DNA of 64,000 nucleotides from Typhlomys cinereus (GCA_023101885.1 JALPQD010000240.1:1643501-1707500), one strand, 5' to 3'; shown: positions 46,412 to 59,210, counted from the first letter of the stretch. The notes: generated from the sequence alone by a model not told the origin. Numbers and translations: made by a program.

Positions 46412-47213
46412 AGTGGCTGTTTTCAGCTCCTGACTATACCTTCTCAGGTTATGCTGAAGAAATACAGAGGTCCAGCGCCTAGATCATAGGATTTCTGGAC
46501 TTTTATGCAGTGATTTAAGTTTTGTCCCTCACACCCCCTGAAAGAGAAAAGCATCAGTCAAGGAAGCTTAGGTCCCAGAAAATCCTGCCAACCTCTTCAC
46601 AGAATATAATAGACATGCAACTGACTTAGGTGAAAACTTCCCAGCTTCTCACTGTTGAGGACGGATCGATCACCGTCCTGCAGCACGGCCAAGGGAACTT
46701 TCCCGAGCCAGTACTCACGTCTCCTTTGCCTGATGTGAATCCGGCATCGCAGCACCCATGTCATCAGCTGGGGAACAGCAGGCTTTGGGTGGGATGTTGC
46801 TTTGCTTGTTTTTCAGGCCCATCTGAGAGCAGAGGTGTGACGCCCTGATACTGTTGTCCACTGTTCTCTGGCCTCTATGGCTCTTGAACCTTCCTGGCTA
46901 GTGGACTGTCTGCATTGTAGCCCAACCCTTGCTTTCATATTTTGGGAAGAAATTTTGCAGATATTGGAATCATGAAGTAAAGCGACATCAGAAAGAAAGC
47001 TCCATTATTGTAGCACACCAAGACTGTGAGTGGGCATAGCACTTCTGAGAACAGGTGACAAGAAACTATGAAGCAGAGGATCCAGGAGAGTCAACCTGGA
47101 TTCCTCACCCCTAGGTAAATAAAGTTTAAGGATAATTCATTCTACAGTAATAGAAAAAACATACAATTCCCCACCCCAATTACAGATATCAGGAGCTATT
47201 TCTCTGTATCATT

Positions 47214-47272
<59 letters not shown>

Positions 47273-48679
47273 CTGATGCTGTTCTTTGAATCCAGGCTGA
47301 TTTTTCCACTCCTGGATCACTAAGCAACACTCAATTGAGAATAGTCAGTCATAGTTTTTCTAGACTAAGGGTACTTCCTATGGTTCTAACTGAAAGTAGT
47401 GGTTATTTTTTTTTCTTGATCAGTTATCTTTACTGAAAGCAAGCATTGCTTTCACTCCTGAAGGAAGGACTTGTATTAGATGCTAGGGGCTTGCACCTGA
47501 AATGTGAGTGATGCATTACACGAATACCATTTACATAATGATCCAGGCAAAAGTGCACGTTACAGGAAATGTGCTCATCAACATTTAGAAATGTTGCAGT
47601 TCTGACAGAGAGTGGCTTCTTAGAATAAAGCAAAGAATAACGATCCAGCTCTCCCTAACACTGTACCTTGGACTGTGATCCCAGTGCTATTCAGGGACAG
47701 AGCATGTGTACTTAGCACCAAGAATATACAACATTTCTTGGACATGAAGATGACAATAATCGTAGGACGCTGGATTCACCTGGCTGTCTCGAAATAGTCT
47801 TCCAATGACTATGAAAGATTAAGTTGAAGCACTGAAAGGACTTTCCATTAAGTTGCAGTTTAAAAGTGGACGACAATTATTGTCTGATAAAAATGAGATT
47901 CTTAAGGAACTATATTCTGCCTTCTCATTAATGACTGGTTTATAATTAAACTAGTTGACGTATTAATAAATCTCAATAAATAACAATGACACAGGAAGGC
48001 CCTTGGGTAATGAAAACCGTGTTTGGGGTCATAAATAACTGTTAGACCCACATCACTCCTTATGCTTTGGGCTATCTTCAGAACCTAACGAAGTTTCCCA
48101 CACCGACTGAACACCTAAAGCAGAAGAGCCAGAAGCCTGCAAGATGACTAAGAAATCCTGATGTATCTCGACATTTATTTGCCCTCTCAACTATTGACCC
48201 TGGCAAGTTTCCTGAGAGGGAAGCTTAAGCTGCGTACAAACTTAAATAGGCTCTATCAATCCTGCCAAATGTCAGCTAGCTTGTAAGTACCTTACCACTG
48301 ATGGCTGAAATGCCAAAAGAAAGAAAAAGTCCCCCTTCGGGATAGAAGTGGGACCCCTTTCTGGAGAACATGGTCACCTGTGGTGTATGAAGCAAGTGAA
48401 CCGCAGACACTGAGGAAAGGGCTTCCTTCCCTCCAGCTTGCATGGCTTTCTCTCTTGCCCTTTTCTCCCCTCCTCTTGCCAGCCCAGGACCTTGTGTTTG
48501 AAGCCGACTTCCCACAGAACATTGTTCATCAAGTTTTCATACAGACGATCTCTCACTTAAGGACCAATCAGATGTCATCTTCCACACATTTAAACCTTTC
48601 CATTGCTTTCAGTTTTGGAATGGATGGATTTATTTGTTTTCTAAACTAAAAGCTATTGTTTATCTGCTATGCAAATTTA
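46412..48679. other. Unassigned sequence, about 2.3 kb
   Basis: No gene recognised. It contains a (TATC)n tract at 47215-47272, and at 47815-48045 a stretch that looks like possible conserved non-coding sequence. Confidence 0.45.
47215..47272. repeat. (TATC)n microsatellite
   Basis: 58 bp, 14.5 uninterrupted TATC units, a tetranucleotide likely to vary in length. Confidence 0.97.
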
Positions 48680-49100
48680 GGAACCCTCTGTGTAAAAGTT
48701 TTGAATGAATGTATGCCTGTTTGCCCTTCATTATTTCATCTAGCTCTGGTTTGAGCATTTCCTTGTGATATTTCTTGGGTATTTCTTCTTTAGGGTCTCT
48801 GTCATTTCAGTTTGGTTCTAGGTTTATTCTGATTCCTTTGGATATCATCTCCTTTTTGGTTTCCTATTTCAATATTCCAGTCTTTTTAAGGTGATATCAG
48901 AGTTGTTGCTAGCCAATGGACTTCCGCAAAGCTCTGTTGTTACCCAATGGTAGGAATGTTGCAACAAATTTGTATTGTTTATTTTTTGTGCTGGTTTTGG
49001 ACAAATTCTCTGTTACATTTTTTTCCACAAGAATGGTACATAGGTTACACTATGCCCTGTGTCTATATGGTCTACTTTGCTACTGAGATGAGTTAGCTAA
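48680..49100 (-). mobile_element. Possible L1 5' region, degraded
   Basis: The T-rich sequence with repeated ATTTCTTGGGTATTTCTTCT and GGTTCTAGGTTTATTCTGAT phrases resembles the antisense ORF1/5' UTR of L1 at about 5900-6070, but similarity is weak. Confidence 0.35.
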
Positions 49101-49498
49101 TGGAAACAATTAGCTAATTCAATTTTTAAGGTAATTCTTGGCAGACTCAGACCATGAATTACTTGATTTGACACTGTTAAAAATGTTTGGTTTGAAAGAA
49201 GAAGTGTGTTCTGATAGCTGGGAGAAAGAGAATGTTGTCATCCATGTGGAAGAGTCCAGATAGGAAAGATTCTCCTTTACTTGAACTATTCAGACATTTA
49301 ATTCACTTGGTCCATCAACATTTTGTAATCATAAAGCAATGAAATAAGAAGAGACAGAGAGCATCAAAGTACAGAATCAGAAATGAGCTTTCATTTTTGT
49401 TGTTGTTTGTTTTTAATTTTTTTCTCATGTTCTAAAAATACTGATTTCTAAGCAGCCTCTATGTCCTTCTGTAAGTCCAGGCTTAGAATTAGTGCAAA

Positions 49499-49784
49499 TG
49501 TATTAGTCAGCTTTTTGCTACCGTAAGAAACACCTGGCACAATCAGGGTATAAAGAGAAAAGGTTTACTTTGGCTCACATTCCACTGTATGACTGGTTGC
49601 ACTGTTCTCCATCCTGGGAGGCGAACATTCCTCTCGTGCTCGGGATCTGAAAGAGGGAGAAGGTTTGGAATCATAATGTCACCTTCAAGGACACAAACCC
49701 AATGACTAAAGAACTCACACAAGGCCTATTCTTGAAGCTTTAACTGCCCCTGATAAGTGCCAGGGACCAATTCTATCACACAGA
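49499..49784 (-). mobile_element. MaLR-like LTR, left part
   Basis: Opens TGTATTAGTCAGCTTTTTGC, then AAGAGAAAAGGTTTACTTTG and GGCTCACATT, and later a CCAATGACTAAAGAACTCAC segment and GTGCCAGGGACCAATTCTAT. This is the order of antisense MaLR-type LTRs. A second LTR is inserted at 49785; the residual right end may lie just after 50400 (ATAGCACC). Confidence 0.5.
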
Positions 49785-50400
49785 AGTTGCGGGAAAGCTG
49801 AAGATGCATCATTTTAAGGCAGATTGAGAGCAGTGGTGCTGGACCTGTCTCTAAAGGTCTTTGAAGGTCAATCCCCACTGCTGGGATTGCCCTGGAGGGA
49901 CACACCCTTCACCAACTTCCCACACCCTTTGCCCATGAAAGACTATGAAGACGAGTTTTCCTTTACAGAACCAGGCTCGCCCGTGATGAGCCCAAGATCC
50001 ACTGGGCCCCAATGTGAGCTAACCAGTGAGGAAAAGTCATTCTTCCAGGCCTGCCTAACCAATGGGAAAAAGCCGTTTTTCCTGAGCTTATCTAACTAAA
50101 GGCATAAACACATCTTGACCTTGGCAGCCGTCTTTGGCACCTGCCCCTCAGCACTTCCCTTGTGGAGTCCATGAGTCCCTTTCTAGCTCCCTGCCTCCAG
50201 GGTTCCCAGGATTCCCACACCTGGAGTCTACGGGCTCCCCAGGGCACCTGCCCCCCATGGCACTCCACTCCTGGAATCCTTGAGCTCCGTTCTTTCTCTT
50301 CTCTAATAAATTCTACCTTAATCCTCTACACGTGTTCTGGTTTTAGTCTTCCGCTCTGGACACAAAAACCCTACAACAAAGGAACTGTCATCCCGCAACA
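49785..50400 (+). mobile_element. Solo LTR of an endogenous retrovirus
   Basis: About 616 bp with matching inverted ends AGTTGCGGGA (49785-49794) and TCCCGCAACA (50391-50400), the first base being the only mismatch to TG...CA. A CCAAT box lies at 50059-50063 and AATAAA at 50305-50310, followed by a U5-like GTGTTCTGGTTTTAGTCTTC, giving plus orientation. The high C content and layout fit a class I (gammaretrovirus-like) LTR; the class is an inference. No internal viral genes are attached. Confidence 0.7.
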
Positions 50401-53182
50401 ATAGCACCAAAGTTATGCTCTTTTTACATTGTTAAAATACATCAAGACATTGCTGTCAACTACTTTTCCTTTTAAATAATCCTACTAAGTTGATTTTACT
50501 AAATCTATTTTGGTAGTAGAGGATATTATGGTCAAATCCACCCCCTTTTCCCACAGTGAGCTTTGTATGTGGTGTGCTATCTGTGCTATGGGAGTTGAGT
50601 TGTAGGACATCGTTAGCATGTGGAACACTAAGTTGCTTGGTTTAGTGTATTCACCAATAGATACATTTTACTTATGTGCTGTTTATTAGAGAACTCCCTT
50701 TTCTATGCTTTATGAAGTTGATTTGAAATAAGCTAATACTTTACTTGGTCCCATTCTAAAAAATAGTTTCCATGAAAGCACAGATTCTAAGTGCTTTTTA
50801 AATTTTTCCTTCTGCTAAACACAAAACAGATAAGTTAAGAGTCTTTTCATATGCCTTTGGTTACATATGTAAACTTGGAAACTACCCATAAGGTGATAAC
50901 CTCTGTCACAACTGAACTCTAGCAATGCCTGTTTCCCATGAATTATACATTCCTTTCCAAACTCCACAGCCCGACCAACATAAAAAGTTCTAGTACTGAA
51001 GTATTTCAGCAAACAAAACCAAGGTATTTCTGGGTAATGAAAATATCAAGTTTATTTTAGGACTTGTCTTTTTGTGGTCCTGATACACTTTCTAATTATA
51101 TTATTCAAATCATCAACTTGAGAGGGATGAAGTGGATCAGACTCTTTGTAAGATAAGGAAAATGGACAAAACAAGATTTCTAAGCTTTAATTACATTGAG
51201 ATGATATAGTTCTCCTGGCAAGGTGTGCATACCTAGCTGGCTGCTCCTGTCCATGCTGTGTATGAATAACTCTATTTCTCCTTAGCCTTCTGCCATGTCC
51301 ACCGGGACGTTCCTGTGACCAGGTGCCCTGTAGAACACCGACTCCTTTAAGAACTGTGCTTAATGTCTTCAATTTGTATCTGCGGCTGCCATTTTCATTG
51401 TGGGCCGCACACTAACCCACCAGGAGAACTTTTACAAGATGCCCAAGGCCCAGTTCTAACCACATCAAGTCCTGATTTAATTGTCTTGTCCTGGAACCCA
51501 GAAGTGGCAGTTTCTTTCTTCTAGCCATGCTGTTTCCACTGTGTTCAAGTTCAGGCCTGAGTGTGCAGCAAGGGACGGGTGACCTATGACTCCTGGTTCT
51601 TCCTGTCGCAGCCTTGACTCAGTATCAAAACAGCGAGACTGAGAGCAGCTCCTCCTTCCAACTCTGCACTTGCTGGAGGTACCCTGGGGAGCTGACTTCC
51701 CGATACATTGGGGACCCTAAGCATTCTCCAGACTGGCCTTTTCTCTTCTCAACATCCTAAGATGACCACGGGGGGAGGCTGTCCCATCCGGTTTGGATTC
51801 ATCTCTTTGTCTTCAGCAACACTGAACCCTGCATTTCTAATATTTGCAAAAATGTCTTAACAAAAAACAAAGAACCTTGGTTAAATTTCCAGGAGATTGA
51901 AAGTCACTTTTTGATTCTTGCTTGGAAAATGTAGCTTTTGACTTTGCACCAGCAGTGCTGTCTCTAACAAGTTTTATAGCAGGAAATACGAAGCCTGTGA
52001 TAGCCTGTTGCTGACATGAAGCTCAGACTTCCTCCTTCTTCATTGCTCTGCTTTTCCTCCCTGTGAAACTTGGGCTCCTGACAGCTTGTTGTTGGGAAGG
52101 GCATTAGCCTTTTGTAATTTATTGCTTTTAGATTAAATCTGGGGAAACTCGATATTGCAGTTGAATGATTAGAGCAGTACCCCTCGGAGTAATAAATTTT
52201 CTTTGGTGCTGTGCATCTCCAGATCTTGTTTCCTTTCTAATTACATTTACATAAATGATATTCTGTAAAATTAAATTAACATTCAAACGGTTACCCTGAC
52301 AGGGAGAGACAAAAATTAGTTACCAAGTTGCAGCTCTTTTTAAAAAAAATCTAGTTCTTTTTATAATGTGAATCATCACCTCTCCCAAGCACCAGCAATC
52401 AGCAAAACGCCAGTTTCAGACCCGCATGGAGATGTCTGTCACTAATGGACTTGCTGGTTTCTTTCCTGGAAATTTAGAATGTGAAGCCTCATTATACAAA
52501 GGCTGTGGTTCTTTTCAGACTTGGTCACTAATGAATCTTCCTTGAAGCTTCTTGCCTTGAGATTCCGCAGTGATCAAGAAGAATGTCCAAATAGCATATG
52601 TGAACAAATCTTCCTTGTAGTTTGCATCTTCACCCCATATACCACATTCATTTCCAAGCTTGGTTCCGTGTTTTATGTCGCCAATGGCATCAGGATCTAT
52701 ATGTCATTCTATGACCATTCCAGTGTGTTTCATCTTTCAGGCTGGTTCTCCTTAGAAACTGTCCAACTCGGAAGGCTTGAAAAAGAATCATCAGAAAATC
52801 AACAACTTCTTTGTCTAGACTGAGAATGTTACCCCCACCATATCATCTCAAAACAAATTTAAAAATCTTTTAAATAAAATTTTTTGGTAAAAACCAATCA
52901 GTGCCTTTGGTGAGCATGAATTTATATAAAATATGATTTCATGTGTATTAAATTAATTTTGTATCCATGTTGAGAATTTCTTAGCAGTATTATCTTGAGC
53001 AAATAGTTTTTTCTTTTATTGTTTGCATTGCCCATTATTAACACGTATCATTTTAATAAAAGTAGCAAGTTATCACAAAGGAAGGGACTCTTCATGTTTG
53101 TGGAGCTCAGGTGAAGAAAGACTTGAGAATTATTTTCCTATGCACCAAATGCTTTCTCTTCCTTATTAAGAAGCATGGTTTC
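50401..53182. other. Unassigned sequence, about 2.8 kb
   Basis: No gene or named repeat. The part at 52090-52510 is A+T-rich, of unique appearance, and a candidate conserved element; short open frames (for example 52521-52823) have no recognisable domain. Confidence 0.45.
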
Positions 53183-53540
53183 TGGGCTGGAAAAGCTCAC
53201 TGGTTAAAGCACTTACTGTTAAAGCAAAAGGACTGAGTTGGATCTGACCCCCAAATACAATGCAGGTGGGTGTCATAGCCTACTTACAATCCCACTCTAG
53301 GAAGACAGAGTCTGGGAACCCCAGAGCAAGCTGGATAGGCAGACGAGCTCTCTCTGGGCTAGAGACTCATCTTCAAACACTTAAGGTAGAAGACAAATTG
53401 ACAACGATTCCTGATATTGACTTTGGGCAGTCATACACACCCACATTCATATGTGCACATGCTATTACATATGTGCACACATATGCAAAAATGCAAACAC
53501 ACATCCACATACAATCCAAATGCACAAGAATAAGGAGAAA
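53183..53540 (+). mobile_element. B4-like composite SINE
   Basis: Head GGGCTGGAAAAGCTCACTGG and GACTGAGTTGGATCTGACCC, then a B1-like middle (AGGAAGACAGAGTCTGGGAA, GGGCTAGAGACTCATC), then ATTGACTTTGGGCAGTCATA and a CA-rich tail. Confidence 0.68.
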
Positions 53541-53584
53541 AAGCAAGATTTCTCAGTACATGGATTTTACAGCACATTTGACAC

Positions 53585-53705
53585 GTCTGGCCCTGGGATC
53601 ATCAATTTTTTTTGTGGAAATGGCTGGTAAAATGCAGCTGTCAGAAGTCTGCCCTCTCCTTGATCTCTAAGGAATAAAGCTTAGACTAAAGGAAGAAATA
53701 GAAAT
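53585..53705. repeat. Diverged third copy of a local duplicated unit
   Basis: GGGATCATCAATTT, GGAAATGGCTGGTAAAATGC and GCTGTCAGAAGTC to GGAAGAAATAGAAA follow the same order as 54137-54259 and 54988-55109, but with many differences. Confidence 0.55.
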
Positions 53706-53819
53706 CCAGCATCATCTGCAAATAAGCATGACTTAGCTAGATATATTCATGTATAGAGGATGTCCTACCTAATTCTTTGATCCTCCCGTCTGCCCTTTTT
53801 TTTAATATACATATGTGCC

Positions 53820-53853
53820 TATGTATGTGTGCATGTGTGTATGTACAGAGGAT

Positions 53854-53910
<57 letters not shown>

Positions 53911-54259
53911 TGAGACTGTGGAGGTTCAAAATTGACTTCTGGACTTAACCTATATTGCTTTGCCTCCTTATTGCTTTGTTCTAAGGTCTTCCAGGCTCTG
54001 CATTCCAGGGCTAGAATTGTAACTTGCTGCCTTTTTTGGGTGACATTTTTACTTGGGATCTGGGATCCAAGCTCAGGTCTTTTTGCTTGTGAGGTAAGTT
54101 GCCTCCACACCCAACACATTCAACACCATAATATCTTTGGATCATCAGTGATTGTTGAAATGGCTGATGAAACGAGTCTGTCAGGAACTTAACCCCAACT
54201 TGAACTTTGAGGAAAAAAGTTTTTTGCTAAAAGATTAAAATAAAGAAAGAAATTAGAAA
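53820..54259. repeat. Local duplication, copy 1 (contains an antisense SINE)
   Basis: 440 bp matching 54683-55109 with only about half a dozen differences outside the TG run. Positions 53820-54117 are an antisense subfamily A SINE with a (TG)n stretch (53856-53908); the rest (54118-54259) is flanking sequence, so the unit is larger than the SINE. Confidence 0.92.
53856..53908. repeat. (TG)n microsatellite
   Basis: About 26 TG units inside the antisense SINE. The duplicate copy has a much shorter, interrupted run. Confidence 0.95.
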
Positions 54260-54264
54260 CCCGA

Positions 54265-54350
54265 GTTTTTTCACAGGATCTGGGAATTTGAACCTAGGTC
54301 CTTTTGCTTATGAGGCAAAGGTGTTAACACTTGTGCTATCTCTCCATCCT
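54265..54350 (-). mobile_element. SINE head fragment (B2 superfamily)
   Basis: Antisense head only: GGATCTGGGAATTTGAACCT, AGGTCCTTTTGCTTATGAGG and TTGTGCTATCTCTCCATCC, between the two large duplicate copies. Confidence 0.65.
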
Positions 54351-54682
54351 TGACTCTCCCTGTTCTTGCGTTTCATTCACTCATTTCAATTATTCATTTA
54401 AAAGGCCTGTATTATGTATTTGTAATATACCAAATATTGTAATAAATATGAAGAAGAAGCCCATGCAGCTCTTGTTCTCTTGCTCTCTTTGAAATTTCAA
54501 TCTATATGAAAAATGTGCTCAAAAATGCTAAATAGTGAACTGAGAAATGTTTAGTTATAAACTATAAAGAAATAATCCTAAGGAAATGTAAATTCTAGGA
54601 ATCTATACTGACGAAAAGGGAAGAAGACAAAGATCAAGCAAGTCTGTCTAAAGAAATAAGGTTGAGCTAAAGAGAAAACTCT

Positions 54683-55109
54683 TATGTATGTGTGCATGTG
54701 TGTATGTACAGAGGATACGTGTGTGTATGTGTGTGTGTCTCTGTGTGTGTGTGTGTTTGTGAGACTGTGGAGGTTCAAAATTGACTTCTGGACTTAACCT
54801 ATATTGCTTTGCCTCCTTATTGCTTTGTTCTAAGGTCTCCCAGGCTCTGCATTCCAGGGCTAGAATTGTAACTTGCTGCCTTTTTTGGGTGACATTTTTA
54901 CTTGGGATCTGGGATCCAAGCTCAGGTCTTTTTGCTTGTGAGGTAAGTTGCCTCCACACCCAATACATTCAACACCATAATATCTTTGGATCATCAGTGC
55001 ATTGTTGAAATGGCTGATGAAACGAGTCTGTCAGGAGCTTAACCCCAACTTGAACTTTGAGGAAAAAAGTTTTTTGCTAGAAGATTAAAATAAAGAAAGA
55101 AATTAGAAA
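54683..55109. repeat. Local duplication, copy 2
   Basis: 427 bp matching 53820-54259. The differences I can see include CTTCC to CTCCC, CAACAC to CAATAC, one inserted base in CAGTGATTG, GAACTT to GAGCTT and CTAAAA to CTAGAA. The TG run is shorter and interrupted. Confidence 0.92.
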
Positions 55110-56906
55110 GAGTTTGCAGTAGTTTTCAGTGATACTAGTAGAGTCATGGAGGCCAGTTGTAGGAAGGATGATATGTGTGCCAGCTCCAGGGAGCCACAGC
55201 AGGAGCCTTTATTTTGTCTTAGGTTGGAAATGGGAAAATTGAATGTCAAAAGATGGCCCATTGAGAATGGAGTGCAGGAAACCAGGGGAAAAGGAGAGGA
55301 AGTAAGATTAGAGAAGTGCATCAAGTTAAAAAAAGAAATTAGTAGGCTCATGCTAATGGTGTGGATTCTGTTCTCTAGGGACATCCATAACTAGAAGAAG
55401 CACACATTTGTTGTTTGAAGGTCACTTTGACAGGAGAGTGGATTGTGGAGTCACTGTGGATAGGCCATGGGTGGCCATAGAGATAGGGAAAGCTGTGATG
55501 AAATCAAATGATAATTCAATACTTAGTGATAATTTGAGCATGCAGGGAGAAACATAAAATTGGGACCAGGTATCCTGAACAGTTCCCATAAATTGTGCAT
55601 AATAGGTGAAGGAACACAAAAGAGCAAGCTGTGAGTCTGGAACACTGAAATAGGTGCCCAAGAGAAGGCATGAACTTGCAAATCCTTGAATGGGAAGAAG
55701 GTAACTGAAGCTATAAGTGTGGTAGTATTGGCACAGGCAAATTTCCCCTAAGTTATGTTTGGGAGACTGCACCCCAGAAACTTGACCTTTCCTTTTATCC
55801 TAAATCCCAAATGATGGCTTCCTTTTCATTTTCCTCCCACTTTACATGCATGACATTAGGGGAACTCCTTAGCGCTGCTGTGGAAGATGCCTGATGGGAT
55901 GAAATATGACTTTGCTGACTTTTCTCTCTAAGGTCTAATCTTAAGGACTATGAAGCTAGTATAGATGATGCTTAACCTATAACTTGGGCCATCTAGGTTT
56001 TCCCTGGAAAACATTGCTTCCTTCTGTCTAGTTGCTTCATTCTCTGTTTCCATTTGTATCAACAGCAGTGCAGTTCCAACACACAATACACATGCACTAA
56101 TTCATTTTAGATTTCTACGGTAGCCTTTATTTTGTTCTGTATGCATCAGTTTCATCTTCCCATTTCAACCTGCTCTCATTGATTAGATAACAATGGCTAC
56201 TGGTTTCTGGGGAAATCATTGCAATTATACAACAATGAGATAAAGAGAAACTTTGATAGAAAGCAAATAAATGGCAATATCTGCCATGAAATCAATGTCA
56301 ATCAATATTTGTGAAGTAATTAAATTTTATGAAAAATTAACATCTGCAACAGTGGTGGACTGTTATGGGGTAACCAACCATACCATGCCATGCATGAATC
56401 TGAGGATCACTTCATATGAGGAAATTTATGTATGACACCATAAACCCAATTGAAAAATACCTAGGGAGGACATAGGCCCAGTTGACCTAGTGTCAAATTA
56501 CCTGCAGAACATTTTTGTTTTTACCTGTACACAAAAGCTGCTCTCTGCCTTAAAGTAAAACAGTCTCCCTGGGCAGTGTGTGGCAGTAAATACAAACACT
56601 CAATATTACGCAAGATACTGAGAGGAAAGGATATTTGAGAGCTTGACTCTAAACAAACCATTTATACTACTCCACCTATGGTTCAGTGAATATTTCAGAA
56701 GAGATAACAGGAAGCATGTGTAAGATAGAAGTTAGAGAAAAGGGCTGTGAAATGCAAACAGCAGTCATGACACAGTCACTGCAAACATGATCTACATTTA
56801 ACCCAAATAGTACTTGCCTGAACCAGAGTCATAAGTGGAGGAGCTGCTCTGGGAGCCCCCACTTTATTGCTGAACTAGTAGTTACTGATGGATTCTGAGA
56901 ATGGCA
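55110..56906. other. Unassigned sequence, about 1.8 kb
   Basis: No gene, RNA or repeat family recognised. Confidence 0.45.
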
Positions 56907-57222
56907 TTTAGTTTCAGCTGCCAACTTGACAATTGAAGGGTAAGTCTTAGGCACATTTGTGAAGAATTACTCAGTTAAGGCAAGACCTAAGCAAACCTGG
57001 GAGACATTATGTAATTGATGTGGAAAGACCAGCCTATAGGTGGGTAAGATACAGGGAGCTGGCTTGGTACTTCAGCATACTGATAACGGACTAAGTATAT
57101 TCTCAGAAATTCCTGTGGATATGGTGTGACCAGTTTTCTATTATGCTGATGAACATAACCAAGAATTATAAATTGGAATAAACCTTTTGTTTTACATCAG
57201 GCAGATGAAGTAAACATACAGA
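56907..57222 (+). mobile_element. MaLR-type LTR
   Basis: Sense-order features: GCTGCCAACTTGACAATTGA, ATGTAATTGATGTGGAAAGA and AGGTGGGTAAGA at the start, and AATTGGAATAAACCTTTTGT (AATAAA) toward the end. This is the order of rodent MaLR LTRs, of the same broad type as 38190-38537 in the other orientation. Confidence 0.62.
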
Positions 57223-57721
57223 GAATGTCAGTCACTGGTTTCAGTTGTATGCATCCTGTGGGTTCCAAAAGATAGTACCAAACTTGTGTTCACACAGATG
57301 ACCTTGCTTAAGTTAAGTGAGTCACTAAACAAACCCACAAACAAACAAACAAAAAATAGACATGAATGTTCAAAAACATTTCTAGGTGTTGTGTATCACT
57401 TTTCCTGGAGAAATGCTATGCAAATGTCTGTCTATCACAGAAAGGAATTCCATGACAGATGGTAACAATTATACCAAAATCCAACCAGATGGAAAAGTCC
57501 AGAAAATTTATTAGGAATATGTATAGGCACAGAGATGACTCAAACTACATTACCAGAAAGCCCACTTAAGTATAGGTAAGATTTATGGAAGCTGCAACCC
57601 TGAAGCTCTCTGCTGCATAACTTGCTCCTAGGAAATTCTCTTCAAGGACTTCTGAAGTCATTTCTAGATGGATGGACTGACTAGGAAGTCAGTTCCCTGA
57701 GAAGTTGTTTATTATTTTTCT

Positions 57722-58018
57722 TTACATTACTGGAGAAATGGCTCATAGATTAAAACCTTTATCTCACCAGCAAAAAAGACCTCAGTTCAGATCCCCAGAT
57801 CCTATGAAAAAGTGCTAGGCAGAAATGATGGCGGTTTGCATTTCTGGTCCTGGAATGCTTGGCCTGGGAACTCCCAGGGCAAAACATTAAGGAGGTAGGG
57901 CAGAAGAGGGTGATTCCAGATATTATCCTTAGGCCTCTACAGGCATATACAACTCAAGTGCTCTCTTGTATACACACAAAACAATAAATGACTAAATAAA
58001 TAAGTAAAACTTAAAAAT
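57722..58018 (+). mobile_element. B2-superfamily SINE, old subfamily A copy
   Basis: Eroded head ACTGGAGAAATGGCTCATAG and CTCAGTTCAGATCCCCAGAT; body TTTCTGGTCCTGGAATGCTT, GTGATTCCAGATATTATCC and GGCCTCTACAGGCATA; tail with ACACACAAAACAATAAATG and TAAATAAATAAG. Confidence 0.8.
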
Positions 58019-59210
58019 AAGAAAATAAAAATTGAATACATTTTATATTTAATATCTTTATGGCATCAGAAAATCATTTGAGCAATTACATGGTGTGGCT
58101 TCCTGAAATACAGGCATAACAATTCATCAAATTAAGTAATAAACATGGAAACAAATTGTAACCTGAGACAGCCCAACCATCACGGGTTCCCATATTCAGT
58201 GTGGCCACCTCTGTGAGGTGTAGGAAGTTGATGGTAGTATTCTTCAATATGCCATTCATCCGTCAGTGATGACTTTGAAAGAGAGGGGAGGTTGTAGAAG
58301 GTGGACTTTGTGCTTTCTGATAATTTGTAAAAATTATCAGAAAGTGAGAGGAAGGAAAGCCAAGTCAAAGTACATTCATTCAGTGTCACCATCTGGCCTC
58401 CACAGTGCCCAGAAAGCTGAGCAAGTACAAGATCAGAGACACGACCGGAAGATGTTAACCTTCTTTGCTCCAGGTGTTCTCTATGTGATTTCGAACCTTT
58501 GCATCAGAATCTTTGAATTGGTCTCTCCTTTCTTTTACAGGTACCCTGTTTCTTCAGTGCAGCTCCCCTCTGAGCACACACAGCAACAGAAACCCTCTGC
58601 TCAGTCCTTTTGCTTATCACATGCAGGCTTTGATAGCACACATTTCTGGAAGTCCTTTTTCTTCTAGTTGAGATACTGGATGTAGCTTTCACAGCCTCAT
58701 CTTGCCGTCTGGCCTCCAGAAGGACCTGCTTGCCAGTGGATGAATGCCTAAGTCACTAGCTCACCCACCCGAGGTAAACAAATGGGACTAGAGCCCCTCA
58801 GCTCCTTAGGGAAACCTATGGAAATTGGTCACTGGAACCCATCACTGCCTGTGACTTATGCACCAGGGAAAGATAGAGAAATTTATGAATAGGCACCATA
58901 TGCCAGCTCAACATCTGCTTCCTCACAGGAGCATTAGTATCGGACAGCTGAGCATATGAAAGTGAACCTCAGGAACGAAAAATAATAGACTTACATGCTT
59001 TAGGGGTGGAAAGACACCAGTTACTTCCAGACAGTCATATTCAGTTTTCAAATGAAACTTTATGTGCAACACCAAATGTAAATATAAGTGAAATTATGCT
59101 ATTTTGAGCCCTTCTCTTATTAAAGACAGAGCCCTGAGTTGCTTCCATTGATTCTAGATACAAAAATAACATGATTATTTTTTATTTATTTTTGCATGTT
59201 TATCTATGTG

